In this document: positions 23,941 through 32,901 of the stretch, in pieces
How positions within the stretch are numbered: position 1 is the first letter of the stretch
Layout: every line of letters begins with the position of its first letter
NCBI RefSeq assembly: GCF_001971725.1
Contig: NZ_CP019388.1
Coordinates: forward strand, 1,798,001 to 1,862,000
Direction of reading: 5' to 3'
DNA length: 64,000 bases
Source: Winogradskyella sp. J14-2
GTDB lineage: Bacteria; Bacteroidota; Bacteroidia; Flavobacteriales; Flavobacteriaceae
The notes under the pieces: model-generated
What the model saw: only the letters and a program-made list of their open reading frames with translations
Told to the model about the DNA's origin: nothing
Database searches by the model: none
Position numbers and translations under genes: made by a program

Positions 23941-24450
23941 CTATTTTAACTTGTTGCTACATTCTTTTTTACATGCCTCTTTGCATGCTTTCTTTTCGGC
24001 CTCTGTTTTGTTTGCACAATCCTTTTTTTCTTTGCAAATTTCTGAACATGTTTTAACCTCGCCCTCAAAGCTATTCACAACTTTAATATCTTTAACCTTA
24101 TATACGTCTCCTACCTTAGCTACAGCTTCTTCTAGAGATTCTGGTGTTACTTTAGCTTCATCGTATTCTACCATTGCTAAGCGTTTGTCAAAATCTACTT
24201 TAGCAGATTTTACACCATCCATTTTAGCCATTTTCTTTTCTATGGTTTTTGCACAACCCATAGCACAGGTCATACCATCAATTCCAAACTCTACTTTAGC
24301 GTAAGTTGCGTTAGGGTCTAAGGTTTTAGATACCTCCTTGCTACTCACCTCAACATTTACAGTCTTAACTTCTGGCTCAGCTTTATCTTTACAAGATGTA
24401 AAAGCTAAAAGTAAAGCAGTAGCGATAATTACATTCTTAAATATCCTCAT
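23941..24450 (-). CDS. Heavy-metal-associated (HMA) domain lipoprotein with cysteine-rich tail
   Basis: 169 residues. The lipoprotein signal ends at C20 (LLAFTSC). Residues ~50-120 are an HMA ferredoxin-like domain, with the metal site GMTCAMGCAKTIEKK. The cysteines C62 and C66 are three residues apart (CxxxC) rather than the CxxC of classic copper chaperones. The C-terminal ~35 residues hold six more cysteines in a lysine/glutamate-rich tail (SEICKEKKDC, KKACKEACKKECS). It probably binds soft metals such as Cu(I) or Zn in the periplasm. No copper ATPase is adjacent; the nearest metal-related genes are at 54-56 kb. Confidence 0.8.
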   Translation of the reverse strand: MRIFKNVIIATALLLAFTSCKDKAEPEVKTVNVEVSSKEVSKTLDPNATYAKVEFGIDGMTCAMGCAKTIEKKMAKMDGVKSAKVDFDKRLAMVEYDEAKVTPESLEEAVAKVGDVYKVKDIKVVNSFEGEVKTCSEICKEKKDCANKTEAEKKACKEACKKECSNKLK

Positions 24451-24545
24451 AAGTATTAACTCTTAAATTTTGGCTAAATCTAATAAATATTGCTGTTTCT
24501 TGCGAAAGAATTAACGATTTTTGTGATGTTTTAGAAAACACTTGT

Positions 24546-25424
24546 ATGAAAAACCCTAACATTAAGTGGATTTATCTTCTTATTCTTTCCGTTATTTGGG
24601 GAAGCTCGTTTATCCTTATTAAAAAATCACTTTTAGGACTAACACCCTATCAACTCGGTTCTCTAAGAACCCTTTTTACAGGAATTATATTGTTATTTGC
24701 AGGGTTCTATCATTTAAAGAACATTCCAAAATCCAAATGGAAATGGCTTATTTTATCTGGATTTCTAGGCTCTTTTTTTCCAGCGTACTTCTTTGCTATA
24801 GCCGAAACTGAAATTGATAGCGCTGTTGCATCCATATTAAATTCCTTAGTGCCCTTAAATACAATAATACTGGGCTTTGCCGTATTTAAGATAACATCTA
24901 CCAAACGACAGATTCTTGGTGTTATAATTGGCTTTATTGGTACGGCTCTTTTAATTTTAAAAGGCTCGGAGCTTAACCCTAACCAAGACTATCTCTATGC
25001 TGGTTTTGTTATTGCGTCTACATTAATGTATGCTGCCAACGTTAATATAATAAAACGTTATTTACAAGATGTAAAGCCTTTAGCTATTGCTGTTGGTAAT
25101 TATATTTTTATTAGTATTCCGGCGTTTATTGTTCTTGTGTTTTCGGGTTTTTTTTCTTCTGAACGATTAAACCATCCTGATTTGCTCAACTCATTAGGGT
25201 TTGTAGCGCTCCTCTCTATTTTTGGCACTGCGATAGCTAAGGTTGTTTTTAATAAACTTGTTCAAATTTCTACACCTGTATTTGCTTCTTCTGTCACTTA
25301 CATCATGCCTGTAATTGCACTTATTTGGGGTGTGCTAGACGGTGAATCTTTCAGTATTGTGCAGGCTTTAGCAGCTCTCTTAATTTTAGTAGGGGTTTAT
25401 TTGTCTCATAAACGTAAAACATAA
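24546..25424 (+). CDS. EamA/DMT-family transporter
   Basis: 292 residues with ten predicted membrane helices, in two EamA repeats (~9-140 and ~150-286). Family signatures are ILSVIWGSSFILIKKSL at the N-terminus and the second-repeat end SSVTYIMPVIALIWGVLDGE. Members export amino acids, nucleosides or other metabolites from the cytoplasm; the substrate cannot be inferred. A single-gene unit closed by a strong terminator. Confidence 0.88.
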   Translation: MKNPNIKWIYLLILSVIWGSSFILIKKSLLGLTPYQLGSLRTLFTGIILLFAGFYHLKNIPKSKWKWLILSGFLGSFFPAYFFAIAETEIDSAVASILNSLVPLNTIILGFAVFKITSTKRQILGVIIGFIGTALLILKGSELNPNQDYLYAGFVIASTLMYAANVNIIKRYLQDVKPLAIAVGNYIFISIPAFIVLVFSGFFSSERLNHPDLLNSLGFVALLSIFGTAIAKVVFNKLVQISTPVFASSVTYIMPVIALIWGVLDGESFSIVQALAALLILVGVYLSHKRKT

Positions 25425-25427
25425 AAA

Positions 25428-25456
25428 AACCGAAGTTAAGACTTCGGTTTTTTTTA
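25428..25456. terminator. Bidirectional terminator
   Basis: CCGAAGT (25430-25436), loop TTAAG-like, ACTTCGG (25441-25447), with an A-run before and a T-run after. It separates the convergent EamA gene and M16 protease operon. Confidence 0.9.
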
Positions 25457-25472
25457 TTAAAGCATTTTAGTT

Positions 25473-27554
25473 TTAATTAAAATCTTCGGCTGTTACACCT
25501 TCGTTTATTTTTACTTCTGTGGTTTCAAACGTAAATGCTTGTGGTCCCGTAGTAACTTTCATAGTATACGGCATTTTGATACCGTCTACTTCTTTATAGT
25601 TAGAGTAATCTATAGTTGTAGTAATGGATTGTCCTTGTGCTTCTGCTGTAGATTCTGTTCTTATTAAGTAACCTGATTGTGCATCATAATATCTATATGA
25701 TTCTGTATCATCTTTAGTTACTTTTATTTTGTAAGCATCTTTACCTTCAATAGTTGTTAAGCTTTCTAATTTAATAGTTGAGGATTCCATATATAATTCT
25801 TCAAAAAGACCTTGAGCAGATTTTCTAGAAGATAGTTCTTTGTCTTCCATCGGAATCTTCCTTCCCTGTTGCTCCATGTAGCCGTTGGTACCATCAAAAT
25901 TTTGTTTCATCAATGTTCCCATACCTTCTGCAACTACCTCCATTTTATATTTGTTTGGTGCCATTTGCTTAGTTGTAGCCATAGGCTTAAATGGTGCGCC
26001 AGGAATAGTCATTTCTGCTTTGACAAGGGTTGTATTTACTTTTCTTAAGTTATCCTCTCCTCCAATAGCGTTAACGTAATTTTTAATCACGGTTTCTGCT
26101 GTTAAATCAGCTGGCAACGGCTTTGAGAATACAGGCTTTTCTGTTTTATTAGCGTATGCATCATAATACATTATTGGAATTCCTGTTTTTTCAAGATTTT
26201 CTAAAACTTCGCTTCCCTTACCTACTACAACGATTCGCGCATTTTCTGGTCTAAAGTGTTTGTTAGCTACGCGCATTACGTCTTCTTTAGTAACAGCATT
26301 AATTTTCTTGAGATACGTAGAATAAAAATCTTCAGGTAAGTTATTTAATTTAATATTTAAAGCATAGTTCGCTATAGTTCTTGGACTTTCTAAATCTAGT
26401 ATAAAATCACCTACATATTTAGCTTTTGCATTTTCTAAGTCTTTAGTATCAACAGGTTCTGTTTTAATTCTGTTAATTTCTTTAAGGGTTTCTACAACTG
26501 CGCTATCCGTAACCATATTTCTTACGGCTGCACCTGCTGTAAAACGAGATACTCCGTATCTGCTTGGGCTTATACTTGTTCTGGCACCATAGGTATAACC
26601 GTGTTCTTCCCTAAGATTCATATTTAGATAACTACCAAAACCTCCTCCTAAGATTTTATTTGCAATCAATACAGCGTGATAGTCATCGTCATTCATTTTA
26701 AAATCTACATTATTTGTCAAAGAAATATTTGACTGGACCGCATTTGGCATATCCACAAAATTAATTTGTGTGTACTGCGCATTTGGCATCGGATCTGGTA
26801 TTGTAGTTTCTACATCTATGGATTTTTCCCACTTACCAAAATGCTCTTTTACTTTACGCTCAATATCTCCCATTTCAACATCACCCACAATAACTAAGTA
26901 CGCATTATTAGGGTTGAAATATTTTTCATAGAACGCCAAAACATCGCCAAACTCAATATTATTTACCGTTTCTTCGGTCACAAACTCACCGTAAGGATGT
27001 TTTTCTCCATAAGATAAGGCAGAACCTACTCTAGCCGCAACAGCATCTACACTTTTTTCTTGAGATTTTAAATTTTCTATAAGCTTTTCTTTTTCTTTTT
27101 CAAATTCTTCCTTTGTTAATAAGGGATTGATGGCAGCATCTGCCATTAATTCAATTATTCTGTCAGAATATTTAGAAAGTGAGCTTGCAAAAGCACTTTG
27201 AGAACCAAATCCTAAGTTGGCGCCTAAGAAATCTATTTCGTCGTTAAATTCATCTTTAGGAATACTAGTGGTACCGTTTCCTAACATGGCACCTAGAATA
27301 CTGGAAATTCCTGCCTTTTCGCCTTCTGAAATAGGCTTGTTATCAATTCTTAAGGAGATAGAAACCCTAGGTAATTTATGGTTTTCTACAACTAAAACCT
27401 CAATACCGTTACTCAATTTAAATTCTCCTGGTTTTTCTAAAGTAATCTTTGGTGCAGGTCCTGGTTCTGGCTGTTTAGATCTATCTATTTGTGCATTTAG
27501 TACACTTACTGTCATTAAAAACAATGCAATAAATGCGGATATTTTAGTTTTCAT
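25473..27554 (-). CDS. M16-family protease partner subunit fused to a LolA-like domain
   Basis: 693 residues from ATG 27554. A start ten codons earlier (27584) overlaps the upstream gene and lacks a clean signal; from 27554 a signal peptide MKTKISAFIALFLMTVSV...NAQ is seen. Residues ~30-470 are two M16 domains, but where the active subunit has HxxEH this one has GISSILGAMLGNGTTS, so the zinc site is missing. A glycine-rich loop SALSYGEKHPYGEF and RYGVSRFTAGAAVRN remain. Residues ~485-693 resemble a LolA/LolB-type lipid-binding fold (TVIKNYVNAIGGEDNLRKV). It probably forms a heterodimeric periplasmic peptidase with the gene just upstream. Confidence 0.85.
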   Translation of the reverse strand: MKTKISAFIALFLMTVSVLNAQIDRSKQPEPGPAPKITLEKPGEFKLSNGIEVLVVENHKLPRVSISLRIDNKPISEGEKAGISSILGAMLGNGTTSIPKDEFNDEIDFLGANLGFGSQSAFASSLSKYSDRIIELMADAAINPLLTKEEFEKEKEKLIENLKSQEKSVDAVAARVGSALSYGEKHPYGEFVTEETVNNIEFGDVLAFYEKYFNPNNAYLVIVGDVEMGDIERKVKEHFGKWEKSIDVETTIPDPMPNAQYTQINFVDMPNAVQSNISLTNNVDFKMNDDDYHAVLIANKILGGGFGSYLNMNLREEHGYTYGARTSISPSRYGVSRFTAGAAVRNMVTDSAVVETLKEINRIKTEPVDTKDLENAKAKYVGDFILDLESPRTIANYALNIKLNNLPEDFYSTYLKKINAVTKEDVMRVANKHFRPENARIVVVGKGSEVLENLEKTGIPIMYYDAYANKTEKPVFSKPLPADLTAETVIKNYVNAIGGEDNLRKVNTTLVKAEMTIPGAPFKPMATTKQMAPNKYKMEVVAEGMGTLMKQNFDGTNGYMEQQGRKIPMEDKELSSRKSAQGLFEELYMESSTIKLESLTTIEGKDAYKIKVTKDDTESYRYYDAQSGYLIRTESTAEAQGQSITTTIDYSNYKEVDGIKMPYTMKVTTGPQAFTFETTEVKINEGVTAEDFN

Positions 27555-27573
27555 TTTACTATTCTTTTTGTTT

Positions 27574-28893
27574 TTATTGATCATCTTTCTTTGGTAAGTA
27601 TTCTAATATTAAACGCTGATTAGGGTTTAAATACTTTTTTGCAACGTCTCTTATTTCTTCTCGTGTTATAGAACGATAAATTTTAATTTCATCATTTATA
27701 AGGTTTACATTGTCATATAGCATATAATATCTTGCCAGTGAGTTGGCTATACCTTCTATGCTTGAGTTAGAGTTTACAAACTGGTTTTCAAATTGATTTT
27801 GAAGTTTTTGATAATCGCGCTCTGAAATTAATTCCTCTTGAATCTTTACAATTTCCTCGTCCATTTCTGTGATTAAAGTATCTAAAGATACATCTCCAAG
27901 TGGCAACCCAAATAATGCGTATATTCCGTAATCCTCTTGACTAATGTTAACAGCTGCCACTTGTAAAGCTTGTTTCTGTTCGTCTACCATTTTTTTGTAG
28001 AGCACTGAGCTTTTTCCACCACTTAGGTAGCTAGAAATCATGTCTAATACATAAGCATCTCGATCCTTAAAGGATGGTGTTCTGTAAGCTGCAATAACCG
28101 CAGGGATTTGAATGTTTGGGTCATAAGCCTTATCTCTCATGGGCTCGGTAATAGGTGCTTCTCTTGGAAGATCTCTTACTATTTCTTCTCCTCTTGGTAT
28201 TGGCCCAAAGTAATCTTGAATCATTTTCTTAACCTGAGGCTTATCAATATCTCCAGCTACTACTAATACTGCATTATTTGGCACATAGAATTTTTTGTTA
28301 AAAGCCTGAAATTCCTCTAAGGTTGCTGCATCTAAGTGCTCCATTTCGCCAATGGTTGTTCCTTTGTAAGGATGTACTTTAAACATGCGTTTTTTAATTT
28401 CGGCCAAAATATTACCGTAAGGCTGATTATCTACACGTAAACGCTTTTCTTCTTTAACAACCTCATTTTGGGTATCTACACCTATTTGATTAATTACAGG
28501 ATGTAACAGCCTTTCAGACTCCATCCAAAGGCCCAACTCTACACTGTTAGAAGGAAAAACCTCGTAATAATAGGTTCTGTCATCTGTAGTGTTTGCATTA
28601 TTACTTCCGCCATTAGATGTTACAATATTAAACCACTCACCTCGAGGGATATTTTCAGTTCCTTCAAACAATAAATGCTCAAAAAAGTGAGCGAAACCAG
28701 TACGTTCTGGATTTTCATCTTTTGCACCTACATGGTACATTACTGATACAGTAACAACAGGCGCAGAATTATCTTGATGCAAAATAACATGCATACCGTT
28801 GTCTAAATCGTACTCCTCAAATTCTACTTGCTGTGCGTTGGTGTAAGAACCAACAAACAACAAGAGTGCCAGAGCAATTAAGCTTTTTCTCAT
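27574..28893 (-). CDS. M16-family zinc protease, catalytic subunit
   Basis: 439 residues with a signal peptide (1-20, ending SYTNA). The inverted zinc motif H69-F-F-E72-H73 (GFAHFFEHLLFEGTEN) is intact, and the third ligand lies in NEVVKEEKRLRV (E148 or E149). RYYMLYDNVNLINDEIKIYRS marks the second, inactive half. This is the pitrilysin/mitochondrial-processing type of clamshell peptidase that digests short peptides, here in the periplasm. The non-catalytic partner follows with a 19-base gap, a usual pairing. Confidence 0.92.
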   Translation of the reverse strand: MRKSLIALALLLFVGSYTNAQQVEFEEYDLDNGMHVILHQDNSAPVVTVSVMYHVGAKDENPERTGFAHFFEHLLFEGTENIPRGEWFNIVTSNGGSNNANTTDDRTYYYEVFPSNSVELGLWMESERLLHPVINQIGVDTQNEVVKEEKRLRVDNQPYGNILAEIKKRMFKVHPYKGTTIGEMEHLDAATLEEFQAFNKKFYVPNNAVLVVAGDIDKPQVKKMIQDYFGPIPRGEEIVRDLPREAPITEPMRDKAYDPNIQIPAVIAAYRTPSFKDRDAYVLDMISSYLSGGKSSVLYKKMVDEQKQALQVAAVNISQEDYGIYALFGLPLGDVSLDTLITEMDEEIVKIQEELISERDYQKLQNQFENQFVNSNSSIEGIANSLARYYMLYDNVNLINDEIKIYRSITREEIRDVAKKYLNPNQRLILEYLPKKDDQ

Positions 28894-28968
28894 TATTTAA
28901 TAGTATTTAAATTATAAATTGTTTTAGTGTTTGTCTTAACAACATGTGTATTGTTACACAAAGCCACA

Positions 28969-28976
28969 CAAAAATA
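28969..28976 (-). promoter_or_regulatory. Promoter -7 box TATTTTTG for the M16 operon
   Basis: It matches TAnnTTTG on the minus strand, about 75 bases before the ATG at 28893. The 288-base gap between this operon and rplU holds the two divergent promoters and nothing else recognisable. Confidence 0.6.
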
Positions 28977-29090
28977 AGGAATCAAAACGCTTTTTTAACA
29001 TAATAAAATGTAAAAACTATAAATGTTAAATACCTTAATAAAAAATAAGACAGATATTTAGCCTTAAAATATCCCAAAAGCCCAAAAACG

Positions 29091-29121
29091 TTTGTAGATT
29101 AGGAATTTAGGAGTATATTTG
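29091..29121 (+). promoter_or_regulatory. rplU-rpmA promoter (TTTG, 19 bp, TATATTTG)
   Basis: A -33 TTTG at 29091-29094 and a -7 TATATTTG at 29114-29121, separated by 19 bases: a full match to the Bacteroidota housekeeping promoter. The leader to the rplU ATG at 29182 is about 55 bases. Confidence 0.8.
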
Positions 29122-29181
29122 CATCCGCTTTCTGAGAAAAGCATATTTATTTAATAAACAAATTAATAAAAACGTTACGCT

Positions 29182-29868
29182 ATGTACGCAATTGTAGAGA
29201 TAGCAGGGCATCAATTTAAAGTTGAAAAAGACCAAAAAGTTTTTGTTAACCGTTTATCTACAGAAGAAGGTAAAAATGTTGATTTTGACAACGTACTTCT
29301 TATAGGTGATGGTAACAATGTTACTTTAGGCGCCCCAGCTATAGACGGAGCACAAGTAAGTGCAAAAGTCTTAAAACACCTAAAAGGTGACAAAGTAATA
29401 GTTTTCAAGAAGAAAAGACGTAAAGGATACCGTGTTAAAAACGGACACAGACAGGCCTTAACCGAAATCGTAATTGAAGGCATTACAACTTCTGGAGCTA
29501 AGAAAACTGCTCCTAAAAAAGAAACTAAAGCTTCGACAAGCTCGGCTACCAAAGCTGAACCAAAAGCTGAAAAAGCCGCTCCGAAAGCAGCAGCTAAAAA
29601 AGCAACTGGTAAAGCTGACGACTTAAAGAAAATTGAAGGTGCTGGACCTAAAGCTGCTGAAGCATTAGTAAACGCTGGATATGAAACTTTTGCTAAAGTT
29701 GCTAAAGCAACTCCAGAAGAATTAAGCAATGTTCTTTCAGAAGCGAGCTCTAGATTAGCACACATCGTTACAGATACTTGGCCCAAGCAAGCTAAATTAG
29801 CTGCTGATGGTAAGTGGGACGAACTAAAAGAATTACAAGACAGATTAGACGGTGGTATTGAAAAGTAA
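29182..29868 (+). CDS. rplU: 50S ribosomal protein L21 with C-terminal helix-hairpin-helix extension
   Basis: Residues 1-~105 are canonical L21: MYAIVEIAGHQFKVEKDQ at the start and VFKKKRRKGYRVKNGHRQAL near the end. L21 usually stops at about 103 residues; this protein continues to 228. Residues ~108-150 are a Lys/Ala-rich linker. Residues ~150-228 look like a helix-hairpin-helix module (DDLKKIEGAGPKAAEALV, NAGYETFAKVAKATPEEL). The linker includes KASTSSATK, encoded by a stretch matching the CTTCGACAAGCTC intergenic repeat (29531-29543). Extended L21 proteins are seen in other Bacteroidota; the role of the extra domain is unknown, perhaps rRNA or nucleic acid contact. Confidence 0.95.
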   Translation: MYAIVEIAGHQFKVEKDQKVFVNRLSTEEGKNVDFDNVLLIGDGNNVTLGAPAIDGAQVSAKVLKHLKGDKVIVFKKKRRKGYRVKNGHRQALTEIVIEGITTSGAKKTAPKKETKASTSSATKAEPKAEKAAPKAAAKKATGKADDLKKIEGAGPKAAEALVNAGYETFAKVAKATPEELSNVLSEASSRLAHIVTDTWPKQAKLAADGKWDELKELQDRLDGGIEK

Positions 29869-29911
29869 TTTTTCTATTCCATTAATATTAACAAAATAAA
29901 ACCTTAAGACA

Positions 29912-30172
29912 ATGGCTCATAAAAAAGGAGTTGGTAGTTCTAAAAACGGTAGAGAATCAGAATCGAAACGCTTAGGTGTTAAGATTTTTGGTGGTCAAGC
30001 TGCCGTTGCTGGGAACATTATCGTAAGACAAAGAGGTAACACACACCATCCGGGTGAAAACGTATACCAAGGAAAAGACCACACTTTACACGCTAAAGTT
30101 GATGGTATTGTACAATTTACTAAGAAAAAAGACAATAAGTCTTATGTTTCTATAGCCCCTTTTGAGGCTTAA
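29912..30172 (+). CDS. rpmA: 50S ribosomal protein L27
   Basis: 86 residues, full length: [20 protein letters not shown] at the start, then [20 protein letters not shown]. The N-terminus begins directly with AHKKG, so it lacks the cleaved leader seen in Firmicutes. The gene is 43 bases after rplU and shares its promoter and the terminator at 30198. It lines the peptidyl transferase region of the large subunit. Confidence 0.98.
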   Translation: MAHKKGVGSSKNGRESESKRLGVKIFGGQAAVAGNIIVRQRGNTHHPGENVYQGKDHTLHAKVDGIVQFTKKKDNKSYVSIAPFEA

Positions 30173-30197
30173 GAATCTTATTTCTTAAAAATATAGG

Positions 30198-30228
30198 AAC
30201 CCTTTCTGTTTTTCAGGAAGGGTTTTTT
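30198..30228 (+). terminator. rplU-rpmA terminator
   Basis: AACCCTTTCTG (30198-30208) pairs with CAGGAAGGGTT (30214-30224) with one G-U pair, then a T-run. Confidence 0.85.
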
Positions 30229-30244
30229 ATTATGATAAGTTTTT

Positions 30245-30271
30245 GTCATTCTGAAACAAGTTCAGCGTGAC
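30245..30271. repeat. ATTCTGAA / TTCAG hairpin repeat variant
   Basis: GTCATTCTGAAACAAGTTCAGCG and on: an imperfect hairpin of the same class as 14961-14981 (CTGAA, loop ACAAG, TTCAG), flanked by GTCA and TGAC. It lies between the rpmA terminator and the end of the MutS-like gene. Confidence 0.6.
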
Positions 30272-30287
30272 ATGTATTGAAATAGGC

Positions 30288-32060
30288 TCAAACAATTTCC
30301 ATCTTTTTCAAAAGGAAGCTCGCATTCATGTTTTGGCAAACACCTTTCTTTAGTTTATAATCAAAAAAGAGTTCGTCGTTTTTAATTTCAGCATCAAAGT
30401 AGTAGTTTTTTACAGTCTCTAGTCCAGCTTCTATTTCAGTAAGGCTTAAATCGTGCGTAGCGATAATTCCTGTTGCTTTTTGGCTAACTAATTTTTCTAC
30501 AAATTTTCTTGAGCCAATGGCCTTATCTGTACTGTTGGTGCCCTTTAGGATTTCATCTAAAATCACAAAATAGTTTTTATATTCAGCAATAGTGTCTACA
30601 ATAAATTTTAATCGTGTCAACTCGCTAAAAAAGTACGAACTATCATCCGTTAATGAATCTGTAGTACGCATACTTGTGATGAGTTTAATCGGTTTGTATT
30701 TGCTTGTTTTCGCACATACTGGTAAACCAACATTTGCCATAACAATATGCAACGCAACCGTTCTTAAAAACGTACTCTTACCAGCCATATTGGCACCTGT
30801 AACGATGAAAAACTGCTCTTGTAACAATTCTAAATCGCTATTGACACGTTTCTCGGTATTTAATAAAGGGTGTCCTAAACTTTCGGCTTTAATCGTTATG
30901 TTTTCTGCGGTAATTTCAGGGTAAGTAAAGTCTTGATGATTATAGGCATAGTTACCCAAAGTGTTGTATGCATCAAAAAAGGTCACCACTTCAAACCAAT
31001 CCTCAACCTTATGCGCGTACTTGCTAATCCACTGTTCTACACGATACGTTTGCCTAATATCCCAAAGCAAATATCCATTACCAAAAATGGCTGAAATGAA
31101 GTTATTTCGGTTATCTAAAGCGTCTAAAGCTTTTGAGAATTTTGTAAATATCTGTGAGGCTTTTTCACCTTCAGACTGTATTTTTTGTTGCTGTTGTTGT
31201 AATAATTCAGACTGAAATTCTTTATGTTCAATTTGTTTCAGTAATAAAGCATATTGCCTAAAGGTGTCTTTCGCTTTTTCGGTGTTTTGGGCAACATTAT
31301 TGATTGGCTTTAAAAATCTTCCTGTAATAGCTAAACCTAAAAGCAGCCAATATCCAGCATATTTTATTGGAATAATTTCAGTAAAACCTAAGACCAAAAG
31401 TGCTATTGAACTAATACTAAAACCAATTGTTAACCAATATAATGTTGCGCTTAAAAATGGCTTATAATCCTTTAACCATTCAATAATGGATTTTGCAGAA
31501 TGTTCCACTTTTACACCTTGGGCTATGCCAGAATAGTATTGTCTCCATTCTGGCTCGTTGGCGAGTTCTTTAATCGCATTTTGGCGGGCGTCAATATTTG
31601 TAATATCATTTGCAAGCAAACAATTAACAAGCGATTGCGTACCTTCCTTTATGGTTGTTCTGTTAATATATTGAAAGAAAGAGCCTCTTCCGAATAAATC
31701 AATATCCAAACTATACGCATGAGCCGGATTTTGAAATACTTTTCCATCTGCTCTATCATGAAAATCTCCTGAAGCGATTTTAATCTCATCTTCGTTAATT
31801 ACAACCAATCGTTTATGAAGTTGGCGTTTAGTTTTAAGATCGGTATACCTCGATAATAAAAACAAAAAAACAGCAATACCAAAAACAGCTATAACCAGTG
31901 CTAATTGCCAATTTTGAAAGGTAAGATATACACCAAGCCCTGTAAAACCAAATACGGCCAATCTTAGCAAACTATACAAACTCATTGTTTTATAAATGCG
32001 TTTGGCTTCAGAATTATGTTTTGATAATTGAGATTTATAAAATGGAATTGTAGCCTTCAT
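30288..32060 (-). CDS. Membrane-anchored MutS-like ATPase
   Basis: 590 residues. Two hydrophobic hairpins, ~30-70 (LLRLAVFGFTGLGVYL, LALVIAVFGIAVFLFLLS) and ~205-250 (TLYWLTIGFSISSIALLVLG, then YAGYWLLLGLAI), come first. Residues ~270-400 form a coiled helical lever region, and ~400-590 the MutS ATPase: Walker A TGANMAGKSTFLRTVALH, Walker B YFVILDEILKGTNSTDKA and IATHDLSLTEIE. The mismatch-binding and connector domains of MutS1 are absent, so mismatch recognition is unlikely. Membrane-bound MutS-like proteins are common in Bacteroidota with unknown role; mutS itself is not in this window. It has no obvious operon partner. Confidence 0.85.
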   Translation of the reverse strand: MKATIPFYKSQLSKHNSEAKRIYKTMSLYSLLRLAVFGFTGLGVYLTFQNWQLALVIAVFGIAVFLFLLSRYTDLKTKRQLHKRLVVINEDEIKIASGDFHDRADGKVFQNPAHAYSLDIDLFGRGSFFQYINRTTIKEGTQSLVNCLLANDITNIDARQNAIKELANEPEWRQYYSGIAQGVKVEHSAKSIIEWLKDYKPFLSATLYWLTIGFSISSIALLVLGFTEIIPIKYAGYWLLLGLAITGRFLKPINNVAQNTEKAKDTFRQYALLLKQIEHKEFQSELLQQQQQKIQSEGEKASQIFTKFSKALDALDNRNNFISAIFGNGYLLWDIRQTYRVEQWISKYAHKVEDWFEVVTFFDAYNTLGNYAYNHQDFTYPEITAENITIKAESLGHPLLNTEKRVNSDLELLQEQFFIVTGANMAGKSTFLRTVALHIVMANVGLPVCAKTSKYKPIKLITSMRTTDSLTDDSSYFFSELTRLKFIVDTIAEYKNYFVILDEILKGTNSTDKAIGSRKFVEKLVSQKATGIIATHDLSLTEIEAGLETVKNYYFDAEIKNDELFFDYKLKKGVCQNMNASFLLKKMEIV

Positions 32061-32078
32061 TATTTAATTAAAAAATAA

Positions 32079-32108
32079 AATCCCAAGATAATGGTTTACC
32101 TTGGGATT
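32079..32108 (-). terminator. sdhCAB terminator
   Basis: AATCCCAAG (32079-32087) and CTTGGGATT (32100-32108) form a 9-bp stem with a 12-base loop; on the minus strand it is followed by TTATTTTTT. It lies 38 bases after the sdhB stop. Confidence 0.85.
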
Positions 32109-32145
32109 GTTATATTATTTGTAAATCTCTACTTTGTAGAAACTT

Positions 32146-32895
32146 TTAACCTTTTAAGCTAGCTGCAAGATATTCACGATTCATACGTGCAATATTCTCT
32201 AAAGAAATACCTTTTGGACACTCTACCTCACAAGCACCAGTATTAGTACAATTACCAAAACCTTCTTCATCCATTTGTTTTACCATATTTAACACACGGT
32301 CTGTAGCTTCTACTTGGCCTTGTGGTAGCAATGCAAACTGAGAAACTTTAGCCGAAACAAATAACATAGCCGAAGAGTTTTTACAACTTGCTACACAAGC
32401 TCCACAACCAATACAAGTAGCTGCATCAAAGGCTTTGTCTGCATTTTCTTTTTCAATAGGAATGGCATTTGCATCCTGTGTATTCCCTGAAGTGTTAACA
32501 GATATAAAACCACCAGCCTGTTGAATACGATCAAACGATGAGCGATCTACCACCAAATCTTTAACTACCGGAAACGCTTTTGCGCGCCAAGGCTCAATAT
32601 AAATGGTATCACCATCCTTAAAACTTCTCATGTGTAACTGGCATGCCGTTATTTTAGTTTGAGGACCATGGGCACGACCATTTATATACAATGAGCAAGT
32701 ACCGCAAATACCCTCTCTACAATCGTGGTCAAATGCTACTGGTTCTTCACCTTTTCCAATCAATTCTTGGTTAAGCACATCTAACATCTCTAAGAAAGAC
32801 ATATCTGGTGAAATACCATTAATAGGATAATCTACGATCTTGCCTTTGTCTTTTGCGTCTTTTTGACGCCATATTTTTAACGTTAAATTCATCAT
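32146..32895 (-). CDS. sdhB: Succinate dehydrogenase iron-sulfur subunit
   Basis: 249 residues. The N-terminal ferredoxin domain holds the 2Fe-2S ligands ([19 protein letters not shown], then TACQLH). The C-terminal domain has [18 protein letters not shown] and [16 protein letters not shown] for the 4Fe-4S and 3Fe-4S type clusters. It passes electrons from SdhA to the membrane cytochrome in the TCA cycle and respiratory chain. The gene lies 6 bases after sdhA and ends the sdhC-sdhA-sdhB operon. Confidence 0.97.
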   Translation of the reverse strand: MMNLTLKIWRQKDAKDKGKIVDYPINGISPDMSFLEMLDVLNQELIGKGEEPVAFDHDCREGICGTCSLYINGRAHGPQTKITACQLHMRSFKDGDTIYIEPWRAKAFPVVKDLVVDRSSFDRIQQAGGFISVNTSGNTQDANAIPIEKENADKAFDAATCIGCGACVASCKNSSAMLFVSAKVSQFALLPQGQVEATDRVLNMVKQMDEEGFGNCTNTGACEVECPKGISLENIARMNREYLAASLKG

Positions 32896-32901
32896 AGCTT
32901 T

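Noticed and set aside
29211..29786. A 191-codon open frame antisense to rplU
   Set aside because: It is the shadow of a Lys/Ala-rich coding sequence; L21 on the other strand is certain.
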